From Leptoclinus maculatus (Eukaryota > Chordata > Actinopteri > Perciformes > Stichaeidae): 64,000 nt of DNA. Positions within the stretch are counted from its first letter, which is position 1, and each line of letters opens with the position of its first letter. The stretch spans positions 22,872,873-22,936,872 of the forward strand of contig JAVDOI010000003.1 in NCBI GenBank assembly GCA_032191485.1, in the 5' to 3' direction. Shown piece by piece: positions 13,701-25,817 of the stretch. Under the pieces are notes generated by a model, which saw only the letters and a list, made by a program, of their open reading frames with translations, did not search any database and was not told the origin of the DNA. Position numbers and translations under genes: made by a program.

Positions 13701-16700
13701 GCCTCGCTGAGTTTCTGCAGAGTCACTCTGAAGGTTCACGGAAAGAAAAAGAGGAAATCTTGTTTTGTGTGTGTGCAGTGAATGTGTGAGGTTCCTTTCT
13801 CAGATGCTTCGTGCATCATTTTTATGTAACCTCATTTCTTCTACATGTCTCTCCATAGCATGACATTTAGGTTTTCTTGTTGACTCGACAGTCCGGGGCT
13901 TTTTAGTTGTACTTTACCTCCTTTATGCTCCGACATCCTGTTTTATGTTTGTGCATTAAGACTGAAATCTCTTGTTTATCAGTATTTCACAACCACTTAA
14001 AGTGATTACAAAGTCAGCATTTAATTCAGTTAAAGACACGTAAAGATGTCGGCATGTAGCGCTGTCGCTGGGCTCTTCTTGTCTTTACGTCTATTAGATT
14101 GTTTTTAACTGTTTAACCAAGTAGAATTGTACTCTTTCAGAAAAGTATTGTGAAATGTGGGCAGGTACGTGTCACCCAACCTCATAGAGTGTATTTATGA
14201 ACAAAGGCTCTGTGGTGTGAGGGGAAAGTAGCCCAACAGCTCAGGAAGTGAGAGAATAAAAGCAGGGGCTGGTTTCAGGCCCAGTCTTCAGTCTCTGATG
14301 ACTTCATGTTGGTAACAAACGCATGTTAACGGGGGAATTCTTCTCAGTCGTCTTATCTTTGTAAACCGGTCGACACAGATGAGACTTTCCCATGAGTCAC
14401 GGTGTGGTGAACGTGTTGGCGCCGTTACGCCCACCGTGTGCTCAGCGTTTCTAAGAACTGCTCCTCGGTGTCCGTCCAGTGAAGCACTTTACAGTTGGAT
14501 CTGTTCTTCAGTCATATGTAGGACACTCACTGTCAGAAAGGAGCTTTTGTTTTACTGCATTGTTCTTGCTGATAACCGGTCTGATGACAAAGGCCTCCCC
14601 GAGGTATTATGGGATGTCTGGCCACACGCAGCCTTGTGGTATTAATAGGACACCGACTCGACCGGTTTGAGGACAGTTTAGTCATTCACATTATTTCATG
14701 TCCTGAGATGTTTTGTTCATCATTTGACACGGCAGGCAGGTATAGAGACTACAATACCCATGAGCCTCGGCTGCTGTTTCCATGCAGAAGAAGCCAATAA
14801 GAGGCCCGAGTCAGAGCGGCGCTAAATTCAAGACGCGTCGTACTTGGTGATGTTTTGGAACAAAACACGACGCAAATGCTGAATTCCTTTAAAATGAAAA
14901 AGAGAATTTAAGACTTGATTTAAGATGCAGAGTTCCTCTCAACGATGTAAACTTGAGCTTCCTGCCACAGTTAGTGCCGCATCCACAATTAATTGATTTT
15001 CTGTCGACCAACTAATTGATGAAATGACTTCTTGTTGAACTGCTAAATGTGTTTTCTGTTAATCTCATGAGTAATCTGGTGTCTGCTGCAGGTGGTACAA
15101 GCTCAACTCCAAGTCGGGGAAGAAGGAGAAGGAACGAGGAGACATTCAAGTCACGGTCCAGTTCACCCGGAACAACCTGACAGCCAGCATGTACGACCTG
15201 GTCATGAAGGACAAGGGCGCCTCCACCTTCGGCAAACTCAAAGAGCGCATCAAGGGGAAGAAGAGACCCAGCGAGGAGGACTCGGCGTTGGCCGCCCTAC
15301 CCAGCGGTTACGGGTCCCTCCAACGCATACGGCAGCGGCTGCCGAGCGATGGAGGCGGGGAGGAGGATTACGAGGACGACGAGGGGGGCGAGGCCCGGCG
15401 GAGCAAGATGAGGACCTTCTTCCTGAGAGGGAAGCTGAGGAAGTCGTCGGACACTCGTTCCAGCACGTCGCTGGGCTCGGAGAGCAGCGAGTCGTCGTCG
15501 CGGGGAGGGAGCCTGAGCCCCACGGCCGGCATCAGCGTGGTGGTCTCTGACCTCTCCAACTCGCCCAGCAACAGCAGCAACCTGACGGTCGACAACAGCC
15601 CAGGTGAGAATGACCTTCACACTTACTGAGTACTATTCTCACAGTCCTCCTTCCTTTTCTTCTTATTCAACGCTTCAGGTTCCCCTCTTTGCAAACAAAC
15701 ATTTCTTTTGATTAATCAAGTAATCGTGAGTCAATAAAATATCAAATAATTGTGAAAGAATGCTCATTGTTACTTTCTACATCTCAAGGTCTGTCCAGAA
15801 CCCGAAGGTATTCAGGTTATGATGATATATGATGAGGATATGTTAGAGCCTGAATCAGTAGATATTTGGCATTTATTCCACTGATCTTGATGAAAAAATA
15901 AACTAATATAATTGCGGATTCTTTATTTGTCAATCGACTGATCAATCGAGCTCTTTCCCTCCAGTTCACTGAGTGAGTGAGAACTGTGTAAGTGGTTTAA
16001 GAGATGTGGTTCATGTTCTCGTTGATGAAGTTGCTTGTCACTTTATGTCTAAAGAGGAAGCTGCACTATTGAGTAAGTGGATGACTGTGAACCTGGTTTT
16101 TAGCTTTAACGTGATTATTAAACAGAAGGGTGCGATAAATACTTCCTCCTTTAATGATCTTATCTTGATGAAGGTTAATGGACGGGTTGTGTTGCCACAT
16201 GTCTCTGTTTGTTACCATAACTTATTGTATTATAGATTATAGATGTGCATAATACAAGTTAATAATGTTGCAAATGATTAATTAACTTCAAGTGAAGATC
16301 CCAGTGAAGCTGCTGTATTTTGTGTGGACTTTATGGAGGCAGGTGGTCCCCTGAGTGCCATCTCCATCGTTAAATCACCTGAGTGGAGGCAACATTATAC
16401 GAGAAACCCTTTATTCTAACATCTATTGTATCTCTGCTAGTGATGCTAATCCATCTAGCTGTGAGAACTCTTGTCAGTCTAAGCTGCTGCTAGGTGTTAT
16501 CACCCGTTAAATTACCTGCAAATGTGAGTTATTAATGTCATATTTCTCACGCTGCCTTTCTGTTCCTCGGCTCTGGTTTTTGCAGAGCACACGTCTCTCA
16601 TATGTGAGTTCGGTGATGAGGACGGTGAGATCACCATCGCAGTGCCTCAGCCCACCGTGTGCGTTAACGGAAGCCATGCTTACGGCGTCCAGCCCCCGGA

Positions 16701-18372
16701 CCCGGGCTCAGGAAATCCTGCGGACTCTTTAGGTCTGGGCCCGCTGCAGAAGTCTTTGCCTCTGTCCGTGTCTCTGCAGAACCTCAGGCCTTCCACGGAC
16801 CTCCTCAAGGGCCCCGTCGGAGATGGGCGCCGCTGGTCTTTTGACAAGCCCTGCGAGGAGGAGAAGGCAGCCATAGCGGCGGCCCTGGAGCAAAGCGGCC
16901 CCATGCTGGGCGACGAGGAGGAGCAGTTGGAACGGTCCGCTCCGCCCAAATCCGCCTCCTCCTCCTCCTCCACGGTGGAGTCGGAGAGCCAGGGGAAGAA
17001 GCAGAGGAGGAACTTGTTTTCCCAGGAGAGGAGCGAGTCTGCGGGGAGAGGGCAGAGTCAGTCCAAGGATGAGTCTGAACAGGTCCGCGCTGCCGCCGAG
17101 GGGAAACACAAGGGATGGTTTGGATCAAAGGACTCGCACAGCAAACCCAGGTGAGATACACACTGCGATCGCTGAGACGACTGAACACACACTCGTGTGT
17201 TACAACGTCAAGCCGGTGATGAATTATCATTTCAAGATGAATGTGGATTGAATTAGGAGACGAGTAGCTGCACGGTTTAGATTTCTGTGCATCATCAGTC
17301 ACAGACTGAGGTGTTTTATTGCAGGCGACTCTTTTACTTTGGTTTTATTTGGCAAAAACATCCTTGTTTGACATCTTTCTGAGGGTTACATGATAAGAAG
17401 TACGGAGTCAGTAGGGAACCACCAACACCAAGTCATTCTCATGTATTTTGGAAATGGTTGCCAGATACGGCCGGTGAGCACAGGTCTCTGCACAGACACG
17501 AAGGTACAACCAAACCTGGCAACCTCACTGTGACGACAAAACTCCAGGAAGTCACTGCGCCCCAACTGCTGCTCATTAAGAAACAGTTAAAGCGAGTAAT
17601 TCTCCCTTTAGTGCCAAGTGGGAGTGCCTGTATGAGTCAGAGTTCGTAGGTAGCTCTTCTATCATGAAATACAGGTTATTCACATCTCGATAACCATATA
17701 CAGCATGTTTCAATAAGTCTGTATGAAATAACCACGTGGTTTTCTTTATTCTTGAGTGCTTTCTCATTTAATTTAGAAATTTAGAGCAAAATAGTTTGAT
17801 TTTCTGAAGAATTTGACTTAATTCTGTATCATGATGTCTCTGTATAGGATTTTATTGAAAGAAGAATTTTTATTTTATTAAACTTTGGACAGAGCTAGCT
17901 GTTTCCAGTCTTTATGCTAAGCTAATGGCCTGCTAGCTCCAGACATGAGGGCCCTGAATGTTGTGATATTCCTTTAAACGGTAACATTTACTGTTTCATA
18001 GGTCACATGATACCGTAACTGTTCAGAGGTTCAAGTAAAGAATCTCCAATAAAACTTACAGAAGGTTAAATTGGAGACAACGCAAGAGGGTTGGTTCAGT
18101 GTTAACATCTTGAGCCGTTACATCAGAGTAGTTTACTTCTAACTTCCTGTGCACCAGCATGGCTGCTGGACGTCTCCTCCAGCGCTGCACACATCCCTCC
18201 TCAGCTCCTGGTCTCAGTCTCTGGTTACAGCAGGTATCTGCAATGCAGATGGAGGAGGGGAGCCGCTCGGGTGAAATGAGCTCCATCGAGCCGAAGCCTC
18301 GTTGCATGGTTCAGCGATGATTTCAATGGAAAGATGACGATGCGAGCTGGAACAATATTTGTTCGCTTACAG

Positions 18373-18403
<31 letters not shown>

Positions 18404-21400
18404 TTCGTCAATGCGTTTGTAATGTGTGTGTGTGTGTGTGTGTGGGCAGAGAGAGGGGAGGCGAGAAAACCCCATCTCATTTTATTTCCACTTGGAACAC
18501 AAGCACATCCTTTAGTGGGTGATGTATCTGGAGTCACCTGCTGTACTGTCCTCTCTGGTGCTGCTCACTGACGCGTTGAGTGCATCGCTCCTGCAGTTTG
18601 TCTTATATAAGAAGTCGTCTTTAGTTCAGCTCTATAGGAACTAGGGCTGCACCTAACGATTATTTTAATAATCGATTAATCTGTCGATTATTTTTTCGAT
18701 TAATCGATGAATCGGATCAAAAAACAAAAAAGCATTAATTTCCAACCCTTTATTAATAATAAAAAAAAAAAAAAAAATGGATACATACTTGTTTTAGTTA
18801 CTAGTTGTGTAAAGGTAAGTAACCCAAAGAGCAGATACATAATACTAGTTATTGAGGGAAATATCAGATCATGAAAACACAAATCTTTCTAATAAATGAA
18901 GAAAGTTGTTTGTGGTCCTTTTGTTGTTCAGACTACAATGAACAATATTTAAACCAGATGTTGAATCAGAAAACTAATCAAATATAAACTAGAGTTTATT
19001 CTGTGATCTGTCTTCACTGTTTACATGTTGAAAAAAATCTCATCAGTCCGATCGGCTGCAGCGTCCAATCACATCACAGATGAACAATGAGGGGGCGTGT
19101 CGGCCGTTAAAACACTTCCTGGAAGTCTGTTCTCGTGGGTCCTCGCTCATGGCTCCTCCGAGGTCCCTCCTCGATCCTCCCTCCTCAGAGCTACATTAGA
19201 GCTTCGGGACGGCCGTCAATATGGCGGCGCAGAACACCGGGAGCGAGGAAATTCGAGGAGCGAGTAAATGACACTTAAGAGACTTGAGAAGTACTGGTCT
19301 CTTACTCAGTACTCAAGTCTCTTAATTGTCATTTCCTCGATTCCGGTTGAATCGGCTAACCGGAAGTTGAAGGTTCAAGCTTCCGTTTTCAACTTCCGGT
19401 TCAAGCGAGGTTCGCTTCCGGTTGAAACCAGAAGTTGGAAATGACAAATACGTGACCCGTTTGAGAGGAGAACTTTGAGGAGAAACTTCAGGCCAAAGAG
19501 CTGATATCAGATCAGCCTGACTTCACAATCAGACAGCAGACTAGCGGGAAAGGGAAGCAGCACATGAAGCTTCTCTAGTAGCTGAAAAAATAACTTTTGA
19601 AAAACTTAAAACATCTTAAAAGAAAGTGCTTGATTTTATAAAGATGAGCCTTGTGGCTGAGGCTGCTGACAGGTATTTGCTTGATTGCTTGAAGTAAAGT
19701 TCCAGCTACTGCACTCATGCACTCCTTGACAACCTCTCCATCAGTGAATGGCTTTTTATGTTGACCCAAAATCAAAGCAACTTTCAGGGAACATTCGTAA
19801 GCACGTCGTTGGGCAGTGAATGAATTTGTTAATATTCTGGTGGAACGTTCATATTGGGCTCTTAAATGGTTTATTTTCTGTGCCCTCAGTTCGGATTGGA
19901 GTGGGTATGTTTGGTCTCGTTTCACATCGGCGCTTTGAATAATGGCCACGGTATCTGAGCATATGAGACAGAGTGGTTTAGTAGCGCCAGCAGGAAGAAT
20001 GAACAAATACGAGTCCGTCCATTCTTTGTTAAAGATGTTTTCGAGGTCCACCTTTCTCTTTTTAGAGCACGCCATGTTCTCCGACTTACTCACTTCTCTC
20101 ACTGCTTCTCTCTCACTGCTCTCGCTCCGTCTCCCGCCTGTCTGCGTGATCTCACTCGACTCACGATGCATTTTGGAATAAACATTCGATTGGCTGAGTA
20201 GCGTCACGTGAGATTATTTACAATGTCTGTAATTGGTCGGTGTGTTTCCTGAACTGCTGAATGAGTGCCGTAAAGGCCAGAAAAGCTGCGCAGGTTAAAA
20301 CAGAAGCGCTCCGCCAAAATGTATAATTCTCAATTATACGTCCGGGTCCGGATAGGACAGCGTCTGGGTCCGGATCCGGACCGCGGTCCGCCTATTGGCG
20401 ACCCCTGACTTAGGTCGTACTGATTTCTCTGCCTCCGCCATGTGTTTCAGAACATCGTTACGGTCTCTCCGATGGTCTTTCCTCGACCTCCGCTCTGCTC
20501 CACGCTCAACTCAACTTTATTTTTTTATACTCAAACATCTCCGCGACTTATTGAGTGGCGTAATAGTCGCGCGACACAACGAATCGATAATGAAATTCGT
20601 TGCCAACTCTTTTAATAATCGAATTTCATCGATTTTATCGATTCGTTGTTGCAGCCCTAATAGGAACCCTTTACCGGCTCTTTTTTCATTGTTACCCATT
20701 TACCTGACCACGACCACAGAGTATCGTAATGTTCATAGAAACAACACGGAGCGTAAACACACTATTGGCTCGATCAGCGCCTGCTGGTTGAGGCGAGGTC
20801 AGCTATTCTGGACCATAGTACACTCGATACCTCTCTGCCAGCTCTGTAACTATACGTTTCCACAGCCTACACACCCACATGCCTTTATATCCTTGGGGAA
20901 AATTGCCAAGTTGGCACCAGCAGCACTAAGTAATCATTACACCCAGCTGCATCAACCTTTCTTGCTAAATGATGGGCCACTGAAAACACACGAGAGGCAC
21001 AGAGATGGGTGTTTGGATTGTTTAAAAGCCACTATGTGAAGAATGTTTATGGGATTTTAAGATTCTTTTTCAATGATTCTGACAGTTTTAATAGAAAATG
21101 GTGAAAATGAGTGTAGTTAAGTGTTGATTTCAGCCCATTCGTCTCAGCAGCGAGCGTCGTTGTCTGCCAAAATAGAACATGTTTGATACATCGAGGCTTT
21201 AAAGTTGCACTAATCAATATTTTGCATCAGCAATAGATTAAAGGACTAATGTGAAGCGGTCACTAGTGATGAACCCACAGCTTCCCCTCAGACTCTATGG
21301 AGCGCTTTAGTGTCTTTCAGCTTATTGTTTTGGTTTCCCACACTGCAGCCTCTCTGCTCTCATCAAAGGCAGCCGACAGCAGACGGACAGTTAAAGACCA

Positions 21401-24400
21401 TAGTGGAGCATTTCACTGCTGATATTTCCCTCATTAGAGACTCAAAATGGAGCTAAAAACAAGTGAATGTCGGACTGTGTGTCTGCTGGACGTTCACACT
21501 GGCAACTCTTTTCTACCATGTTCACTATAAAAGGTACGAAAAGCCAAAGTTGTGTTCGCAGCTTGTTGCGCTGCCCTCAAGTGGCCAAAACGTGACTGCA
21601 GGTTTGAAATGATTTAAAACGGGGTTTAAAGGAATAAAAAGGGCGAAACATTGTGAATAAATTGTGTTAAACAAAAGCGAGTGTGTTAAAATGTGTGATT
21701 AGGATGTGACTGGAGACAGAAAAGGCTCCTGCAGGCCTGAGGTTGAGCTGTGTGAACTATCCACACTAATCAAGAGGACTGTGTGCCCTTCCTTTCACAG
21801 CCTGGTGGTGTCACCTAAACTAGAGCCCAGCACTGACCCCCACCCACCACCCAGTCACCACCCCCCCGTAGATCCCGCCCCTCCGGTTTCCCCGCTGCAT
21901 CACACTAACCCCTTCTCCCACTCACAGACCCCACCGCCTCCCATATCCCCCTGCAACCCTTTCTTCGCTGTCCTCCAGCACAATCCTTTCTACGACGACC
22001 CGCTAACCCCTCAGCCCCTAAAACCTTCGCTGCCTCCTCTGCCCTATCTCTCCAGTTCCCGGCCCCCCATAGCTCAACTCTTTCCGCAGGCGGGTAACCC
22101 CACCCTGACTCACGACAACCCGCCCACAGAGGACGCCATAACCGGTACGGTTGCAAAGAGCGAAGCTGGGGAACGACCTCTTGAAGGAGAGAAACCTTTA
22201 AGCATGACGTTGCCCGGCCCTTTTATGTTTCCCGGGGAGCTGAACCCGGACTCAGAGTGGGACGAATCCTTCGAAGCGTTTGCAGCTGGCAGGCTGCAGT
22301 CTCCTGAGGATCTGACCACAGACTGCAAAACACAGCAAAACACACCCGGCGACCATCCACTGGAACACTGCGCTGATAAAGGAGCATCGCTTCCCATAAC
22401 AGATCCCAACACAAATTCGAACGACGCACTACATCGCCAACCTTGCACGGGATTTGCATCCGATGCACAAAAAGCCCTCGGCCAGGCGACCAGCACAAGT
22501 CATTTTGACACATTTGCACATTTCCTCGAGACAATCCCGGAGCACGCAAGCTTTGAGATTGACAACTTCCCTTTGAGTAACACACCAGAACTGGATGCTT
22601 GCTCTGATACTAATCAAGCTAACAGTGCTACTAACGCAAACGATTTAACCGACACTAATGGGCATCAGGCCTCCTGTCACTCCCCATTTGTAAAGCTCAA
22701 CAGCAGCTCCCCAGATCCCGGTTCTTCGGGTATCGGCAGTTCAGAAGCAGATGAAGATTTCCTCTCCTGCCTCTCGTCTTATTCAGACAAATTCTCTGCA
22801 TCCTCCTCCGAGGAAGCAGAGGCACAGCACTTTGAAAGCAACATCCTCTACTTTGAGAAATCCTCTGATTCATCTGTTGTAAAGCATGTAAAGCACTCAG
22901 AATCAGAAGATGACATTACCGACGGGTCCACTGATCTGTCTTTACTCGATGTAGCTCAGCAGACGGTTATCCAACACGGTGAGGCTGATGAAGAGGCAGA
23001 TCTCAGTGGTTTAGAGGGGTCATTGGCACAGCAGTCCCCAGTGCTTACGCATCAGCAGCCGGTGATCAATGCAAGTGAGGACGCTGGTACTCAGTCACCA
23101 AACTTTTCAAGCACTGACTTGTTACCAGAACTACAGCCGGAATCCAAAGAATCTCTACAGTCAGACAATGAAAACGGAGAGAAATCCACAGGTGACGTTC
23201 TGCAGGATTTCTCGGCGGTGTTAAATGATTCCTCTGTATCTGTAAGCGACGCGACGGATATGATGACTTTTACGACTCCAGATGAGGAACTCTACTCCAC
23301 ACACCCATCACTACACATCATGACCTCCTCCCCCGATGTGAGGCGGAGTTCGTCTGACAAGCCCGCTGAGAGCACAGATGTAGGAGGGCAGGATGCAAGC
23401 CAGCGTTGCCCAATATCATTCGGGCTTCTCGGCGATTTCCTCAACGCCAATCACATTGCGAACGGTCCCAGCCGAGACTTTGACGACACGCTGTTGCACA
23501 CCGGGTTGACCAATTGGAGCACCAGCAGCTTTTTCCCAAGCCTCTCTGTCAGCACAGACTCGCAGGATTACCAAACCTGCGAGTCTCACCAGACCTCGAA
23601 GTGCTCCAGCGGCTCGGAGCCAAATGCGACGCTGCACTCTGCGAACTGGACGCTCTGCGGCGAGCTGAATGACACGCATACAACCGCTGAGGCTGCTTTG
23701 GGCCAAGAAGATTCCACCAATGAAGGCAAGCCGCGTGACGAAGAAATCAAACAGACCGACCGATCCGGAGGATCCGTCTTCGGAGCTGAGGACAAGACGG
23801 CGACTCTCGAGCCAAGTTTCACGATGGCGGATGACTTCGGTTTCCTCCCCGCGGCATCTACGGACTCTTACGCGAGCTGTGATCTAAGGAAGCTCGACGA
23901 GGGAGGTGTGGGAAGTCAGCACGTGTTGTCGCCGAGTCCCGAGCCACAAAGTGCTACGCTACACCGCTCCCAGTCTGAAGGCACGCTGACACCTGCCTTT
24001 GACGAACTCCTCCTCCTGCCCTCCTTTGGGAGCGATCCCGGTGCGATACAAGAGTCCTCCTCAGCTCAGCCTGGCCCTCCCCTCCCCTCTCTGACCTCCT
24101 TTGCTCCCTGTCTAACTCCTCAAAGCAATAGCTCCCCTTTCGCGCTCTGTTCCCTCCCTCTTCTTGCCAACGCTGCGGCGAGGTCACCACCCATGCTTCA
24201 GGAGACGCCGCCGCCGCCTTGGCAGCAGCAGCAGCAGCAGCAGGCAGCCAATCAGCAGAACAGGTGAGGTTGCACATGCTCAGTCCTCGGTGAAAAAAAA
24301 AAAAATGGTGGAGAGGAAGCACTTTTTCTGCACTTCCAGAAATTTCTATCCTGTCGACTCTTCAGTCTCCCTCTGCCGCTCTGCTTCCGCCTGCTTTTCT

Positions 24401-24475
24401 TTTGTGCAGCAGACTCTCGAGGGGATTCTCCTTCGTGGTGTGACCTTCTCTTTTTCATCGCTTTGATAAGACACG

Positions 24476-24517
<42 letters not shown>

Positions 24518-25775
24518 ATACTGGTGTTAACAGGACTCCTCTGCAGGTGTCTTGTGTGTGTCCTGGCTCTGTGGTAACGGGAAGGGAAACAGAGCCTCAG
24601 GCCAATTAGCAGTTATTATTTTGCCCTGAATCCTACCACACACCCCCTCCCTCCCAACACACACACACACACACACACACACTCACTAACGGCCCCTCCC
24701 AACAGGGCCAACTAGTGTTCTCACACAGCCACACTGTTTGCCAAAATCTCAACCAGAAACCAGGCAAAGAAGGTGTTGTTGTGTCACTGATAGCATTTCC
24801 TTTTCACCTTGGGGTAATAACACATTTAACACAATTCTACATGTTTGATTGCACCAACGCATGCAATTAAGTCTTTCAATTTTCACCAGTATTTCCTTTT
24901 AATGAGGGCTCTTACACACGTCTAACCTCCTTTTACTCTTTCTGGGGATTTTATAAAGGTTGATCTGCAGCATCCAGGTCTGCCTGGAGGTCCAATGAGT
25001 TGTGCTCTAATAATGGCTAAACCTACATTATCTGGGCTAAAGAAAGATATGTGTGACAATGAGTGCAAGTCACTGCAGTAAGTAATTAAGTGCTCTGATG
25101 AAAGATGATAGATTTCCTTGTAAAATGTAGGTCACCTACACAGTGTGTTATTGTAGAGTTGACCTGAACAGAGAGAGTTTCTGGTTGTTTCCAGCAGGCA
25201 AATTCATTTAATTTAATTGAATAATTTAATAGTGAGACAACATTTTAACTAAAGAGTGATTCGTTTTTTGGTCCGATGAAGTGAAAGAATCTATTGTTTC
25301 ACAAAGAAAATAAACAAACATTTGAGAAAAGTCAGAAAAAGTTAAGATCAATTTTTTGTAGCAGAAATATTTGTATTTTTATCCATTTCCATCCTCTTGA
25401 GACCCCTCAGATTTATCTTGGGGTCCCCTGAAACTTCCTTTAGCCAAGGTTGGGAATCTCTACACATCCGAGTTTGAACCTAATTAATGACAGTTTGGTG
25501 GTATTTTAATACATTTAAATGCTAATGAGCATTAATTGTAAGTAACACTAAAAGTATTATATCGTTGATTAATTAAAACAAGCCTTCTGTCACCCACAGC
25601 CTACAAGCATGTTGAGTTTTATTTGAGCTAAAACTGTGTAATCGTCCATTTAAAGGATTTTAGTCCTCTTAGTTGGCTTTTTTCACCATGAATCATGAAG
25701 AGCTTTGGACCTCCAGTACGACCGTCTTCAATGTCAAAGCAGAAAGCCCCGGCGGAGGGATACCTGACCGTATAC

Positions 25776-25817
<42 letters not shown>

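Larger units (their letters stand above)
2649..15091 (+). other. rab11fip5: rab11fip5 intron 1 (12.4 kb)
   Basis: GT-AG intron (GTAAGT...CTGCTGCAG). It holds a hAT-like element (3804-5038), a promoter-like 22-bp tandem repeat (5791-5896), a (GT)n tract (7750-7779), the 10-bp array (8571-11480) and a ZNF143-like site (14748-14765). The remainder (about 2.65-3.8, 5.9-8.4 and 11.5-15.0 kb) shows only unremarkable intronic sequence and repeat fragments. Confidence 0.85.
18634..20667. mobile_element. Complete hAT-superfamily insertion with 8-bp target site duplication
   Basis: ATAGGAAC occurs at 18634-18641 and again at 20660-20667, a perfect 8-bp target duplication as made by hAT transposases. 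The element between them (18642-20659, 2018 bp) starts TAGGGCTGCA and ends TGCAGCCCTA, and both ends are followed inward by ATCGATTAATC-like subterminal repeats. Inside are a promoter-like GC-rich block, a hairpin (19266-19334) and a nested transposase remnant (19575-20408). No intact transposase remains, so it is non-autonomous. Confidence 0.9.
17151..21800 (+). other. rab11fip5: rab11fip5 intron 3
   Basis: GTGAGA...CCTTCCTTTCACAG. It contains a fragment of a common teleost repeat (17885-17950), two (GT)n tracts (18378-18403 and 18424-18444) and a hAT insertion with a nested fragment (18642-20659). 20670-21800 shows no recognised feature. Confidence 0.8.

Noticed and set aside
20395..21039. 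214-codon plus-strand frame overlapping the end of the hAT element
   Set aside because: It runs across the element boundary and the terminal repeat into unique sequence and shows no family resemblance.
21706..21800. Extending rab11fip5 exon 4 upstream to the first in-frame base
   Set aside because: No acceptor there has both a good polypyrimidine tract and the phase required by exon 3. The site at 21801 has CCCTTCCTTTCACAG and correct phase; 21735 remains a weaker alternative.
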